From the NCBI GenBank assembly GCA_004298115.1, contig SCRJ01000047.1:1-40706 (forward strand): a stretch of DNA of 40,706 nt, in the 5' to 3' direction. A program made the position numbers and the translations under genes. Below the pieces are notes generated by a model. That model worked only from the letters and a program-made list of their open reading frames with translations, was not told the origin of the DNA and did not search any database. This document shows, piece after piece, positions 29,391-37,345 of this stretch. The stretch is from Acidobacteriota bacterium (GTDB lineage Bacteria > Acidobacteriota > Thermoanaerobaculia > Thermoanaerobaculales > Thermoanaerobaculaceae). Positions within the stretch are counted from its first letter, which is position 1, and each line of letters starts with the position of its first letter.

Positions 29391-30412
29391 GAGCGCCTCC
29401 GCACGATCGTCAGCAGGTCGGTGAGCATCGCGAAGCCGGTCTGCGCCTTCCCTGCCCCCGGGCCGACGATGGTGACCTCGCCGAGGGCGTCGGTGCGGAT
29501 CGCGACCGCGTTGGTCGCGCCCATCACCCCCGCGAGCGGCTGGGCGAGGTCCACCAGGCGCGGGGCGACCGCCGCCCTGACCTTTGCGCCCTCGCGCCAG
29601 ACCCGGCCGATCAGCTTGTAGCGCTTGCCCTCGGCCTTGGCCCTGGCGATGTCGGCCGCGGTGATCTTGGTGATCCCCTCGCACGGGCTGTCGCCCGGCT
29701 CGAGCGCGGCGCCGAACACGACGTTGGCGAGGATCGTGACCTTGGCGAGCGCGTCCCACCCCAGCACGTCGGCGTCGGGGACCGCCTCGGCGTAGCCAAG
29801 CTCCTGCGCCTTGGCGAGCGCGTCCTCGTAGGAGAGGCCCTCCTCCATCCGGGTCAGGATGTAGTTCGTCGTCCCGTTGAGGATCCCCTGCATCTCGAGA
29901 ACCTCGGCGCCGGCCAGCGTCTCGCGGACGAGGTTGAGCACCGGGGTGCCGCTCATCACGGTCCCCTCGAACAGGAACTCGGCGCCGTGCGCCTCGGCGA
30001 GCGCCGCCAGCTCGCGGTAGTGGAGGGCGAGCGGCCCCTTGTTGGTCGTCACCACGTGGACCCCGCGTTCCAGCGCCGCCCGGATGTGGCTGGTGGCGGG
30101 CTCGCCGGTCGTGATGTCGGTGAAGGTCGCCTCGAGCAGCGCGTCGGCCTCGGCGTGCCGCGCCATCCCGAGGGCGTCCCACCCTTTCCCGCCGCGGTCG
30201 AGCGCCGCCAGCGATTCACCCTTGGCCGCCAGGGCGAGCGCCCCGGCGAGGTCGATCCCCGCCGGGTCGTAGGCGCTCCCCTTCACGGTGTCGGCGATCC
30301 CGGTGACCGTCCACTCAAGGCCGTACCGCCGGGCCAGCTCCTCGCGCCCGGCGAGCAGCAGCTCCGCGAGCCCCTGCCCCACCGTCCCGAATCCGATGAA
30401 TACCAATCGCAT
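29387..30412 (-). CDS. hom: Homoserine dehydrogenase
   Basis: This 341-residue enzyme reduces aspartate semialdehyde to homoserine, the branch point to threonine and methionine. The dinucleotide loop is GFGTVGQG (residues 7-14). Substrate motifs are VVTTNKGP, FEGTVMSGTPVL, GILNGTTNYILTRMEEG and DVLGWDALAKVTILAN. It ends after the catalytic domain: the C-terminal ACT regulatory domain is missing, so allosteric threonine control is not expected through this protein. The ATG at 30412 has a GGAGGGTGAC ribosome-binding site. The MetY-like gene is 118 bases upstream on the same strand. Confidence 0.93.
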   Translation of the reverse strand: MRLVFIGFGTVGQGLAELLLAGREELARRYGLEWTVTGIADTVKGSAYDPAGIDLAGALALAAKGESLAALDRGGKGWDALGMARHAEADALLEATFTDITTGEPATSHIRAALERGVHVVTTNKGPLALHYRELAALAEAHGAEFLFEGTVMSGTPVLNLVRETLAGAEVLEMQGILNGTTNYILTRMEEGLSYEDALAKAQELGYAEAVPDADVLGWDALAKVTILANVVFGAALEPGDSPCEGITKITAADIARAKAEGKRYKLIGRVWREGAKVRAAVAPRLVDLAQPLAGVMGATNAVAIRTDALGEVTIVGPGAGKAQTGFAMLTDLLTIVRRRS

Positions 30413-30530
30413 GTCACCCTCCTGCGAATTGCGTTTCAGACACCCGTCCAGATTGTCCCAACCTGATGGCCCAGTCGATCCGGGACCTCCGAGTCGGCAT
30501 GGGTCGCCACGAGCAGCCTGTCCCCGAATC

Positions 30531-31904
30531 CTAGATCCGCGCCAGCGCCTGGTCGAGGTCGGCGATCACGTCGTCGGGGTGCTCCCCGCCCACGCACAGC
30601 CGCACCATCGTCGGCGGGATGCCGGCGAGCCGGCGCCCCTCCTCGCCCTGCTGGTGGTGGGTCGAGATCGCCGGGATCGTCGCCACCGACTTGATCCGCC
30701 CCAGGTCGGTGGCGCGGTAGATGCGCTGCAGCGCGTCGAAGAACCTCCTCGCGTCGGCGGCCGAGCCTGCGATCGTGAACGACATCAGGTGGCCGAACGT
30801 CGGCGTCCCGTCGTCCACCAGCGTCATGTACCGCGACGCGAGGGCGTGCAGCGGGTGCTCCGGCAGCCCGAGGTAGTCCACCCGCGCCACCTTCGGGTGC
30901 CGCGCGAGGACGCGCGCCACCGCGACGGTGCTGGCGGACATCCGCTCGACCTTCATCCGCAGCGTGCGCAGCTCGTTGAGGAGGAAGAACGCGGAGTGCG
31001 GGGCCATGCACGGCCCCGAGTCGCGGAACGGCCACAGCTTCAGCCACGTCGCGTAGTCGCCCCTCGCATCCTCGGCCAAATGCCGGCTGGTGAGGCCGTG
31101 GCGGGCGATCACCGCGCCGCCGACCGCGAAGCCGCCGGCGCCGACGGTCTTGGTGAGCGAGTGCACGACGACGTCGGCGCCGTGCGCCAGCGGCCGCATC
31201 AGCGCCGGCGTCGCGATCGTCGCGTCGACGAGGAGCGGAATCCCGTGCGCGTGCGCCAGCTCGGCCAGCGCCGCCAGGTCGACGCACGCCTGCTGCGGGT
31301 TGGACGGCATCTCCGCGTAGAGGAAGCGGGTGTCCTCGTCCACCAGCTCGCGCCACGCCTCGATCTCCCACGGCTCCGTCACCCAGCGTACCGCGGCGCC
31401 GCGCTCGCGCATCCTTACGTTGAAGAGCTGGAAGGTGCCGCCGTACACCTGCGCCGCCGAGACGAAGTTCACCGCCTCGCCCGGCGCGCCGGAGAGCGCC
31501 AGCAGCGGCTCGACCGCCTGCTTGATCGCCGCCATCCCCGAGCTCGTGCACAGGCACGACGCGTCCCCGGGGCACCCGTACGACTCGAGCAACGCGAGCG
31601 TCTCCTCGAGGTAGAACACCGTCGGGTTGTGGATGCGGGAGTAGCACCAGGTGGGGATCAGGTAGCCGAGGCCGGCCTCCATCTCGTCGCTGTCGCGGTA
31701 CGCCTGCGAGGTCGACGGGAAGATCGGCTCGACGATGCCGCCCTGGCCGGCGGCGAACGCCTCCTCGATGCCGTAGGTGCCGTGCACCGCGATGGTGTCG
31801 AACTTGAGCCTGCGCACCTGGGCGCGGAACGCCCGGCGGCGGGCGGTCAGCTCGTTGGCCCTGTCCACGTGGCGCTGGATCCCGGCCGAGACTCTCTGCT
31901 CCAT
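30531..31904 (-). CDS. Cys/Met-metabolism PLP enzyme, O-acetylhomoserine sulfhydrylase-like
   Basis: This 457-residue PLP enzyme of the gamma-family (fold type I) probably makes homocysteine from an activated homoserine ester and sulfide, as in MetY. Key features are the TSSGMAA phosphate-binding region, Tyr154 (AAQVYGGTFQLF) stacking on PLP, an acidic LLVDAT aspartate and the Schiff-base Lys252 (VHSLTKTVGAGG). The C-terminal ATIPAISTHHQQ block is as in MetY-like enzymes. An N-terminal extension of about 45 residues precedes the domain. The ATG at 31904 has GGAGGAG. Together with hom, and a second gamma-family enzyme upstream, it forms a methionine block. Cystathionine-gamma-synthase-like activity cannot be excluded. 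Confidence 0.85.
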   Translation of the reverse strand: MEQRVSAGIQRHVDRANELTARRRAFRAQVRRLKFDTIAVHGTYGIEEAFAAGQGGIVEPIFPSTSQAYRDSDEMEAGLGYLIPTWCYSRIHNPTVFYLEETLALLESYGCPGDASCLCTSSGMAAIKQAVEPLLALSGAPGEAVNFVSAAQVYGGTFQLFNVRMRERGAAVRWVTEPWEIEAWRELVDEDTRFLYAEMPSNPQQACVDLAALAELAHAHGIPLLVDATIATPALMRPLAHGADVVVHSLTKTVGAGGFAVGGAVIARHGLTSRHLAEDARGDYATWLKLWPFRDSGPCMAPHSAFFLLNELRTLRMKVERMSASTVAVARVLARHPKVARVDYLGLPEHPLHALASRYMTLVDDGTPTFGHLMSFTIAGSAADARRFFDALQRIYRATDLGRIKSVATIPAISTHHQQGEEGRRLAGIPPTMVRLCVGGEHPDDVIADLDQALARI

Positions 31905-31991
31905 CGGCTCCTCCGCTTTCCGGATCGCTTGACCGGCGCTGCTTCGAAGGTGCGGCCCAAGGCGGCCTCACGGGAAGTGATCGATACGCGA

Positions 31992-32020
31992 TTTGTACCA
32001 CCGAACTTGTGAAACCTCAA
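31992..32020 (-). promoter_or_regulatory. Promoter of the MetY-like gene
   Basis: On the minus strand a -35 TTGAGG (32020-32015) and a -10 TACAAA (31997-31992) have a 17-bp spacer. The predicted start near 31985 gives a leader of about 80 bases, long enough for an RNA control element. Confidence 0.5.
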
Positions 32021-32040
32021 CACAAGCTGGTCCCTCCGAG

Positions 32041-32411
32041 CCCCGACCCACCCGGAGCCCGGATTATTCGGGACGGGACCGTCGGGGAAGTTGGCAGGCA
32101 AATGTGGGGCGCGATCTCTGGGCGCGCCGTCCTTGAATCCGTAGCGCCGTTTGCTCGCAAACGCCGGCCCTGTCCGTACCGTTGGTCTCCGTGTGCGGGC
32201 GGCCCTTGCGGCCGCCCGCGCGTGGCGGGCAACGTCACGGGAACCAGCACGGGCGGGGGCAAGCTGTACGACCTCGGGACATGGGTCACAGATTGACCTC
32301 GGGACACCGGTAACAGGTTGGGCATGCCGGTGGGTAGGGAGGTGGGGCATGCCCTGGCAGGAGACCGATGCGAGCGTCGGCCGCTACACAGAGGCTTGGC
32401 CGGGTGGGCCC
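32041..32411. other. Intergenic stretch with IS-end-like repeats, no gene
   Basis: About 370 bases upstream of the MetY-like promoter hold no supported gene. They contain a 7-bp palindromic hairpin (CGTTTGC and GCAAACG at 32148-32163), a 10-bp hairpin (GCGGGCGGCC and GGCCGCCCGC at 32195-32219) and the direct repeats described next. Base composition around 31980-32180 is less GC-rich than the neighbours. The mix looks like a scar of a mobile element. Confidence 0.5.
32270..32316. repeat. Two direct repeats resembling an IS terminus
   Basis: Two 22-bp copies (32270-32291 and 32295-32316) share GACCTCGGGACA followed by (T/C)(G/C)GGT(C/A)ACAG, at a 25-bp period. On the minus strand they read as CTGT(G/T)ACC-(C/G)(A/G)TGTCCCGAGGTC, the style of repeated binding sites at the ends of IS481/IS21-like elements (family resemblance from memory). 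No transposase reading frame is left nearby. Confidence 0.55.
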
Positions 32412-33623
32412 TCAGCGGGCGAGGGCGGGGGTCGCGGCGGCGACGGCGGCGAACGCCTGCTCGAGGTCGGCGCGCACGTCCTCGAGGTCCTCGCAGCCGA
32501 CGGCGAGGCGGACCAGGCCGGGCGTGATCCCCTGCCGGAGCTGCTCGTCCGCCGCCACCTTCGAGTGCGTCATCGAGGCCGGGTGCTCGATCAGCGACTC
32601 GACGCCGCCGAGCGACACCGCCAGGGTGATCATCTTGACCGCGTTCATCAGCCGCCGCCCGGCATCGACGCCGCCGCGCAGCTCGAAGGCGAGCACCGCG
32701 CCGGGGCCGTCCATCTGCCGCTGCGCGAGCTCGAACTGCGGGTGCGACGGCAGGCCCGGGTAGCGCACCCACTCCACCGCCTCGTGCCCTTCCAGCCACG
32801 CCGCGAGCGCCTGCGCGTTGGCCTGCGCGCGCTCGACCCGCATCCCGAGGGTGCGGATCCCGCGCAGCACCAGCCACGCCTGGTGCGGGTCCATCGTGAA
32901 GCCGAACGTGCGCGCGGCGTCGGCGAGCGCCGCCAGCACCTTGGGCTCGCGCGCCACCACGATCCCCGCCACCACGTCGGCGTGCCCGTTGAGCGACTTC
33001 GTCATCGAGTGCAGCACGACGTCGGCCCCGAGCTCGATCGGGCGCTGCAGGTGCGGGCCGGCGAACGTGTTGTCCACGACCAACAGGGCGCCGGCCGCGT
33101 GCGCCGCCTTGGCGGCGGCCTGCACGTCCACGAGGTCCAGGGTCGGGTTCGCCGGGGTCTCGACGAACACCATCTTCGTCTCCGGCCGGATCGCGGCGGC
33201 GAGCGCCGCGGGGTCGGCGGCCGGCACGAACGTCGAGGCGACGCCGAGCCGCGTGAAGTACTTCTCGAGCAGGCCACGCGACGGACCGTAGAGCGGGTGG
33301 GTGCCGACGACGTGGTCGCCGTTGCGCAGCACGGCGAGGAACGCCACGCTCACCGCGGCCATCCCGGTCGCGGTCCCGACCGCGCCGCAGCCGCCTTCGA
33401 GGTGGGCGACGCACTCCTCCAGCGCCGCGACGGTGGGGTTGCCGAGGCGGGTGTAGATCGGCCCGGCCGAGGTGCCGGCGAAGCGCGCGGCGCCCTCTTC
33501 GGCGGTCGGGAACGCGAACGTGGACGTCTGGTAGATCGGCACCGAAACCGCGCCGCGGTGGTCCGCGGGATCGAGCCCGCCGTGGATCTCCTTCGAGTGC
33601 CGCCCCTTGAGCTTGGATGCCAT
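32412..33623 (-). CDS. Gamma-family PLP enzyme (cystathionine gamma-synthase / gamma-lyase / methionine gamma-lyase-like)
   Basis: This 403-residue enzyme has the fold-type I gamma-family hallmarks: the IYTRLGNPTVAALEE block, Tyr112 (THPLYGPSRGLL), the FVETPANPTLDLVD stretch, LVVDNTF with the PLP-N1 aspartate, and Schiff-base Lys209 (LHSMTKSLNGHADVV). The C-terminal SLGGVESLIEHPASMTHS block is canonical for CGS/CGL/MGL. Synthase and lyase cannot be separated without alignment; Tyr-Gly-Pro-Ser-Arg in place of the usual Tyr-Gly-Gly-Thr is a notable variation. The ATG at 33623 has GGGGAGGACG. It is separated from the MetY-like gene by the mobile-element scar, so the two may be independently transcribed. 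Confidence 0.87.
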   Translation of the reverse strand: MASKLKGRHSKEIHGGLDPADHRGAVSVPIYQTSTFAFPTAEEGAARFAGTSAGPIYTRLGNPTVAALEECVAHLEGGCGAVGTATGMAAVSVAFLAVLRNGDHVVGTHPLYGPSRGLLEKYFTRLGVASTFVPAADPAALAAAIRPETKMVFVETPANPTLDLVDVQAAAKAAHAAGALLVVDNTFAGPHLQRPIELGADVVLHSMTKSLNGHADVVAGIVVAREPKVLAALADAARTFGFTMDPHQAWLVLRGIRTLGMRVERAQANAQALAAWLEGHEAVEWVRYPGLPSHPQFELAQRQMDGPGAVLAFELRGGVDAGRRLMNAVKMITLAVSLGGVESLIEHPASMTHSKVAADEQLRQGITPGLVRLAVGCEDLEDVRADLEQAFAAVAAATPALAR

Positions 33624-33690
33624 ACGTCCTCCCCGGCGCAATTTAGCACTGCCGGCGCCCCCGCGTCATGCGGGGTCGAGCGACGGCGTC

Positions 33691-34584
33691 TCAGGCCCTG
33701 GCGACGGCCTGCTGGTCGCGCAACACCAGCGTCACCCCGGCGAACACGACGATCGCCCCCGCCACCATGCTCCAGGTGACCGCTTCGCGCAGCAGCAGCG
33801 CGCCCAGGATCACCGCCACCACCGGGTTGACGTACGTCGAGGTGGCGACCCTGGTCGCGCCCCAGTGCTGCAGCAGGTAGAAGTACGCCGCGAACGCGAT
33901 CACCGACCCGACCACCACGAGGTACGCGAGCGAGGCCGCGGCGCGCACGGTCAGCGGCCCGACCATCGCGCGCCCCTCGACGAGCGAGACCGCGAGCAGC
34001 ACGGCGGCGCCCGCCCCCATCTGCACCACCGAGATCCCCATCGGCGCGAACGACCCGCGGATCCGCCGCGCCCACAGCGAGCCCGCCGTCCACGTCACCA
34101 CCGAGAGCTCCGCCGCGACCGCCGGCAGCAGCGGCACGGCGCCCGCGCGCCACGGCTCGAGCATCACCACCGTCCCGGCGAACCCGACCACGATCCCGAC
34201 CCACCCGAGCGCGCGCGGCCCCGGTTCACCGGGGAACAGCGGCGACAGCAGCGCCGACCACAGCGGGCTCGTGGTCAGCAGCAACGCGGTGAAACCGGAA
34301 TCCAGGCGCGTCTCCGACCAGAACACGAGCCCGTTGCTCACCGCGATCAGCAGCACCCCGATCCCCGCCACCGGCAGCCAGCGCCGCAGCGGCCCGGCGA
34401 ACGTCACCCCCGACGCCCGCGCCACCGCGAACGCGAGCGCCGTCGCCAGCGTGTACCGCACCCCGGCGTAGAACAGGGGCGAGAAGCTCTCGAGGCCCAC
34501 CTTGATCGCGAGGTAGGTGCTCCCCCAGATGACGCAGATCGCGCCGTACGCGAGACCGAGGCGAAAGCGCGAGGGTTCGCTCAC
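33691..34584 (-). CDS. EamA-family DMT transporter
   Basis: This 297-residue exporter-like protein has ten hydrophobic helices and two EamA repeats. The first repeat opens with AICVIWGSTYLAIKVGLESFSPL, the second with AELSVVTWTAGSLWARR. Motif ATSTYVNPVVAVILGALLLREAVT (near the C-terminus) is diagnostic. Members export amino acids or other metabolites; given the neighbouring methionine genes, threonine, homoserine or methionine is possible but unproved. The GTG at 34584 begins the domain; the longer frame runs through non-coding DNA with a heptamer repeat. Confidence 0.9.
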   Translation of the reverse strand: MSEPSRFRLGLAYGAICVIWGSTYLAIKVGLESFSPLFYAGVRYTLATALAFAVARASGVTFAGPLRRWLPVAGIGVLLIAVSNGLVFWSETRLDSGFTALLLTTSPLWSALLSPLFPGEPGPRALGWVGIVVGFAGTVVMLEPWRAGAVPLLPAVAAELSVVTWTAGSLWARRIRGSFAPMGISVVQMGAGAAVLLAVSLVEGRAMVGPLTVRAAASLAYLVVVGSVIAFAAYFYLLQHWGATRVATSTYVNPVVAVILGALLLREAVTWSMVAGAIVVFAGVTLVLRDQQAVARA

Positions 34585-34691
34585 CGCCGCGCATCGTACG
34601 CCCCCGGAAGCCAGCCCGAGCGCCGCCCGGCGGCCGAGCGCGGGCGCCCGGACGACGTTCGCGGCGCCAACGATAGGCCCGTGTCGTTCTC

Positions 34692-34719
34692 TGACCACGG
34701 ACCACGGACCACTGACCAC
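34692..34719. repeat. Heptamer repeat, reverse orientation, x4
   Basis: Four 7-bp units (TGACCAC, GGACCAC, GGACCAC, TGACCAC) are the reverse complement of the GTGGTC(C/A) family. They lie between the DMT gene and the tRNA promoter. Confidence 0.8.
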
Positions 34720-34772
34720 GTCTTCGTTCTGCCCCGCTCCCGGCCACGCGACCCCCCAGGGGGCCTTCCCTC

Positions 34773-34801
34773 TTGGCGGCCGCCCGCCCCTGTGCTACCT
34801 T
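34773..34801 (+). promoter_or_regulatory. Promoter of tRNA-Thr
   Basis: A -35 TTGGCG (34773-34778) and a -10 TACCTT (34796-34801, with TG one base ahead, extended type) are spaced by 17 bp. The start would be near 34808, about 6 bases before the mature tRNA 5' end. Confidence 0.55.
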
Positions 34802-34813
34802 TCGCCGGCTGGG

Positions 34814-34889
34814 GCCAACGTAGCTCAGCTGGTAGAGCAGCTGATTCGTAATCAGCAGGTCCGCGGTTCGATCCCGCGCGTTGGCTCCA
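34814..34889 (+). tRNA. tRNA-Thr (anticodon CGT)
   Basis: A complete 76-base cloverleaf with encoded CCA. The acceptor stem GCCAACG pairs with CGTTGGC, and the D-stem GCTC pairs with GAGC around AGCTGGTA. The anticodon stem GCTGA/TCAGC encloses TTCGTAA with anticodon CGT (reads ACG). The T-stem CGCGG/CCGCG encloses TTCGATC. The discriminator base is T. It stands alone with its own promoter. Confidence 0.97.
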
Positions 34890-34930
34890 ATAAAAACAAA
34901 CACTCACGAAAATTGAAACACACCATTTCG

Positions 34931-34950
34931 GCCGCTGGTAGTGCAGCGGC
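34931..34950 (-). terminator. Possible terminator of the phosphatase gene
   Basis: A 6-bp stem (GCCGCT and AGCGGC) with an 8-base loop lies 58 bases beyond the phosphatase stop. On the minus strand it is followed by a T-rich stretch running towards 34890 (for example TTTCAATTTTCG and TGTTTGTTTTTATT), though not immediately. Confidence 0.35.
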
Positions 34951-35008
34951 AGTACCGCGGATCAATTTCGCCCGCCGCGACCGCTGCACGGCGGAGCGCC
35001 GCCGGGTT

Positions 35009-36997
35009 CTACTTCCCTTGCGGCAGCCTCGTCCCGGTGGCGTCGGGAAGGTGGACACCGAGCAGCGCGGCCAGGGTCGGCGCCAGGTCGTAGGGCGCCA
35101 CCGGTTGGTCGGATACGCCCTGGCCCATGCGCCCACCCCACAGCACGAGCGGCACGTGGATGTCCGGCTCCCACGGTGAGCCGCACGACGTCCCGCGACC
35201 CGGGTCCCGGCTCATCACCACGTTCTCGCGGCCGATGACGAACGCCTGCCCCGAGCGCTCGCGGTCGTGGTCGTTGCGGGCGAACGCCACCATCGCGTCG
35301 TTCGGGCGCGGCCCTGCGAACGGCCGGCCGGGCGGCGGCACGGGCGCGTCCGCGGTCAGCTGCGCGGCGGGGATGATCTCCTGGATCTCCGGAGAAAAGA
35401 AGCGCGACGCGACGCTGCGGACCGCCCGGTCGATCTCGGGGACGCCGGAGGTGGCAAGGTGGTCCGGACAGGCCAGGCAGTTGGTCTGGAGGGGCAGCGC
35501 CGCGAGGTTATAGGTGAGCGTCCAGCCGGAGGCGCCGAGCACGGGCGCAACCCGCGTCTCGACGCACAGCTCGCCGGCGAGCATCAGATTCAGCCGTGCC
35601 ACGAAATCGGTGAACGTCCTCGGTCCAACCACCAGTCGGCCTCCGGCGGCATCCTTGTTGCGCAACCTCGCCGCCTCGGGAATCGGCGTGGTCCCGTGGT
35701 CGCTCGCCAGCGCCACCACGGCCTCGCCCTTGCCGACGCGCTCGGAGACGACGGCGAGCAGGCGCCCGAGGTGCAGGTCGATGCGCCGCAGTGCGTCGAG
35801 CGCCTCCTCCGAGCCGGGCCCGTAGGCCGCCGCGACCTCGCCGTAGCCTGAGAAGGAGACGGCCAACATGTCCGGGACGCTGCCGCGGCCGAGCGCGACG
35901 GCGTCATCGGCGAGCAGCCGTTCCGCCAGCTCGCTCACCGCCTCGTCGACGAACGGCGAGACCGCGACGCCGGCGAACACGCCGTCGGCGTGCCGCGACA
36001 CGTCGTGGTCGAAGCCGAGCCCAACCGTCGGGACCTGGAAGTCGGCAAGGTCCGCGAGCGGACGCGGGACGTCTTCCCCGAGGCCCTTATCCGGCGTGGG
36101 GAGACGGCGCCAAACCGTGCCGAGGCGCTGCGTCAGCGACCGCCCGGCATGTGTTTCGTTGAACTTCTTGACGAGCTTGCGGATGTCCTCCCCGGGGCCC
36201 GACACGAGATCGTACGCTCCCGAGGTGGTGAACTTCCCGCTCTCACGGTCGAACCAATACACGATGTGCGACCGGCTCTTGCCGGCGAGCAGAACGCCGG
36301 GCGTGTCCGCTCCGGCGATCGAGACGACGCGCGAGCCGGGCTTCTCCTGGAGGAGGCGGTCGCCGACGGTCTGAACGCGCAGGTGCGCCGGCCCAGGCAT
36401 GGTCCCCTGCGGGAACGGCTCCGCCGGCCGGCCGTGGCGCACGTTGAAGAGGTCCCTGGCGTCACGGCTGTCGAACACGACCGTCTCGCCGTTGTCCCCG
36501 TAGCGCTCGCGGCGCGCCCATCCCGACCATCGCTTGTCCTTCGCCCACTGGTCGAGCTCGTACTGGATGGCGAACACGTACACCACGCCGTCGCGCTTGA
36601 CCTCGCGATAGAACAGCGGCGGGGACCCGGGCGCCGGCGCCCACGGCTGGTCCGTGGCGCCGACGTCGCGGATGCCGCCGGGGCCGGGCTCGAACCAGCG
36701 GTCGGACACGATGCCGTGGATACTGGGCGGCGCCCCCGTCGCCAACGAGGCGTTCCCCGACGCGGTGTCGGCGTTGAGGTGCCGGTAGCGGCACTGGGTG
36801 TAGACCATCCCCTCGTCGAGGACGGCCTTGAGGCCGGACGTGAACCAGGGGCGGAACGTCGCGAGCTCATCCCACGACAGGCCGTCGACCACCACCACGA
36901 CCGCGAGGCGCGGGGGCGTGCCCGCGCTTGCCGCCAACGAGGAAACCGGCACGAGCACCACGGCGCCGAACAACGCGAGGACCCAGATCCGTCTCAT
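35009..36997 (-). CDS. PafA-like alkaline phosphatase superfamily protein, altered active site
   Basis: This 662-residue exported protein has a signal peptide (residues 1-25, ending near LAASAG) and an alkaline-phosphatase/nucleotide-pyrophosphatase fold. Metal ligands appear intact: VVDGLSWDE (Asp38), nucleophile Thr78 (NADTASGNASLATG), a distal LASDHGTTPIP Asp/His pair, and DIHVPLVLWG with the last histidine. The residues that give PafA its monoesterase preference look changed. The Asn of the GNxW motif is Asp here (HGIVSDRW), and the Lys-Asp-Arg stretch (GIAxKDRxxxL in PafA) reads GADTPGVL, lacking the Lys and Arg. A phosphodiesterase or different ester specificity is therefore likely. The ATG at 36997 has GGGGAGAG ahead. 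Confidence 0.85.
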   Translation of the reverse strand: MRRIWVLALFGAVVLVPVSSLAASAGTPPRLAVVVVVDGLSWDELATFRPWFTSGLKAVLDEGMVYTQCRYRHLNADTASGNASLATGAPPSIHGIVSDRWFEPGPGGIRDVGATDQPWAPAPGSPPLFYREVKRDGVVYVFAIQYELDQWAKDKRWSGWARRERYGDNGETVVFDSRDARDLFNVRHGRPAEPFPQGTMPGPAHLRVQTVGDRLLQEKPGSRVVSIAGADTPGVLLAGKSRSHIVYWFDRESGKFTTSGAYDLVSGPGEDIRKLVKKFNETHAGRSLTQRLGTVWRRLPTPDKGLGEDVPRPLADLADFQVPTVGLGFDHDVSRHADGVFAGVAVSPFVDEAVSELAERLLADDAVALGRGSVPDMLAVSFSGYGEVAAAYGPGSEEALDALRRIDLHLGRLLAVVSERVGKGEAVVALASDHGTTPIPEAARLRNKDAAGGRLVVGPRTFTDFVARLNLMLAGELCVETRVAPVLGASGWTLTYNLAALPLQTNCLACPDHLATSGVPEIDRAVRSVASRFFSPEIQEIIPAAQLTADAPVPPPGRPFAGPRPNDAMVAFARNDHDRERSGQAFVIGRENVVMSRDPGRGTSCGSPWEPDIHVPLVLWGGRMGQGVSDQPVAPYDLAPTLAALLGVHLPDATGTRLPQGK

Positions 36998-37345
36998 CTG
37001 CACTCTCCCCGGGGCCGCCGGCCAAACGCTCCTGCGCTCCCTCCGCCGGACGACCCCACATGCGGCCCATGAGCCACCGATCGAGTGACACCCGCTTGAA
37101 CGATTCCTACGATCTCGTCGTTGCCGAGGCTAGTGAAGACCGACCCGGTTGGCAAGTTCGCCGGGCTACCGTTCCCCCGGATAGGGTCCGGCTCAGTTGA
37201 CAAGTTTTTGGGAAACCTTGAAGTGTTGCGCGGCGGTCGTCATGCCGCGCGGGCCGCGAGTCACGGTCAGAGCCCGTTACCACGCGAGTTCACTGGGGGC
37301 ACGAATGCTCCGACCACGCGTTATGGGAGGGCGGCTACACGCGGT
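36998..37345. other. Intergenic stretch with a lower-GC segment, no gene
   Basis: About 350 bases between the phosphatase gene and the hydrolase remnant have no supported gene. The central part (about 37090-37330) is visibly less GC-rich than its surroundings. The open frame that enters the hydrolase from position 37121 is Arg/Ser/Thr-rich with no family residues. It includes GGTTGGCAAG and TTGACAAGTTTTTGGG motifs of unknown meaning. The pattern fits a recombination or insertion scar. Confidence 0.5.

Noticed and set aside
31905-31985. SAM riboswitch of the MetY-like gene
   Set aside because: The SAM-I and SAM-II core sequences I know are not found; only generic hairpins remain, so it is reported as a candidate leader only.
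37121-37345. N-terminal part of the hydrolase frame
   Set aside because: The frame is open but its residues match no hydrolase block and the composition differs; the start at 37346 marks the first family-like sequence.
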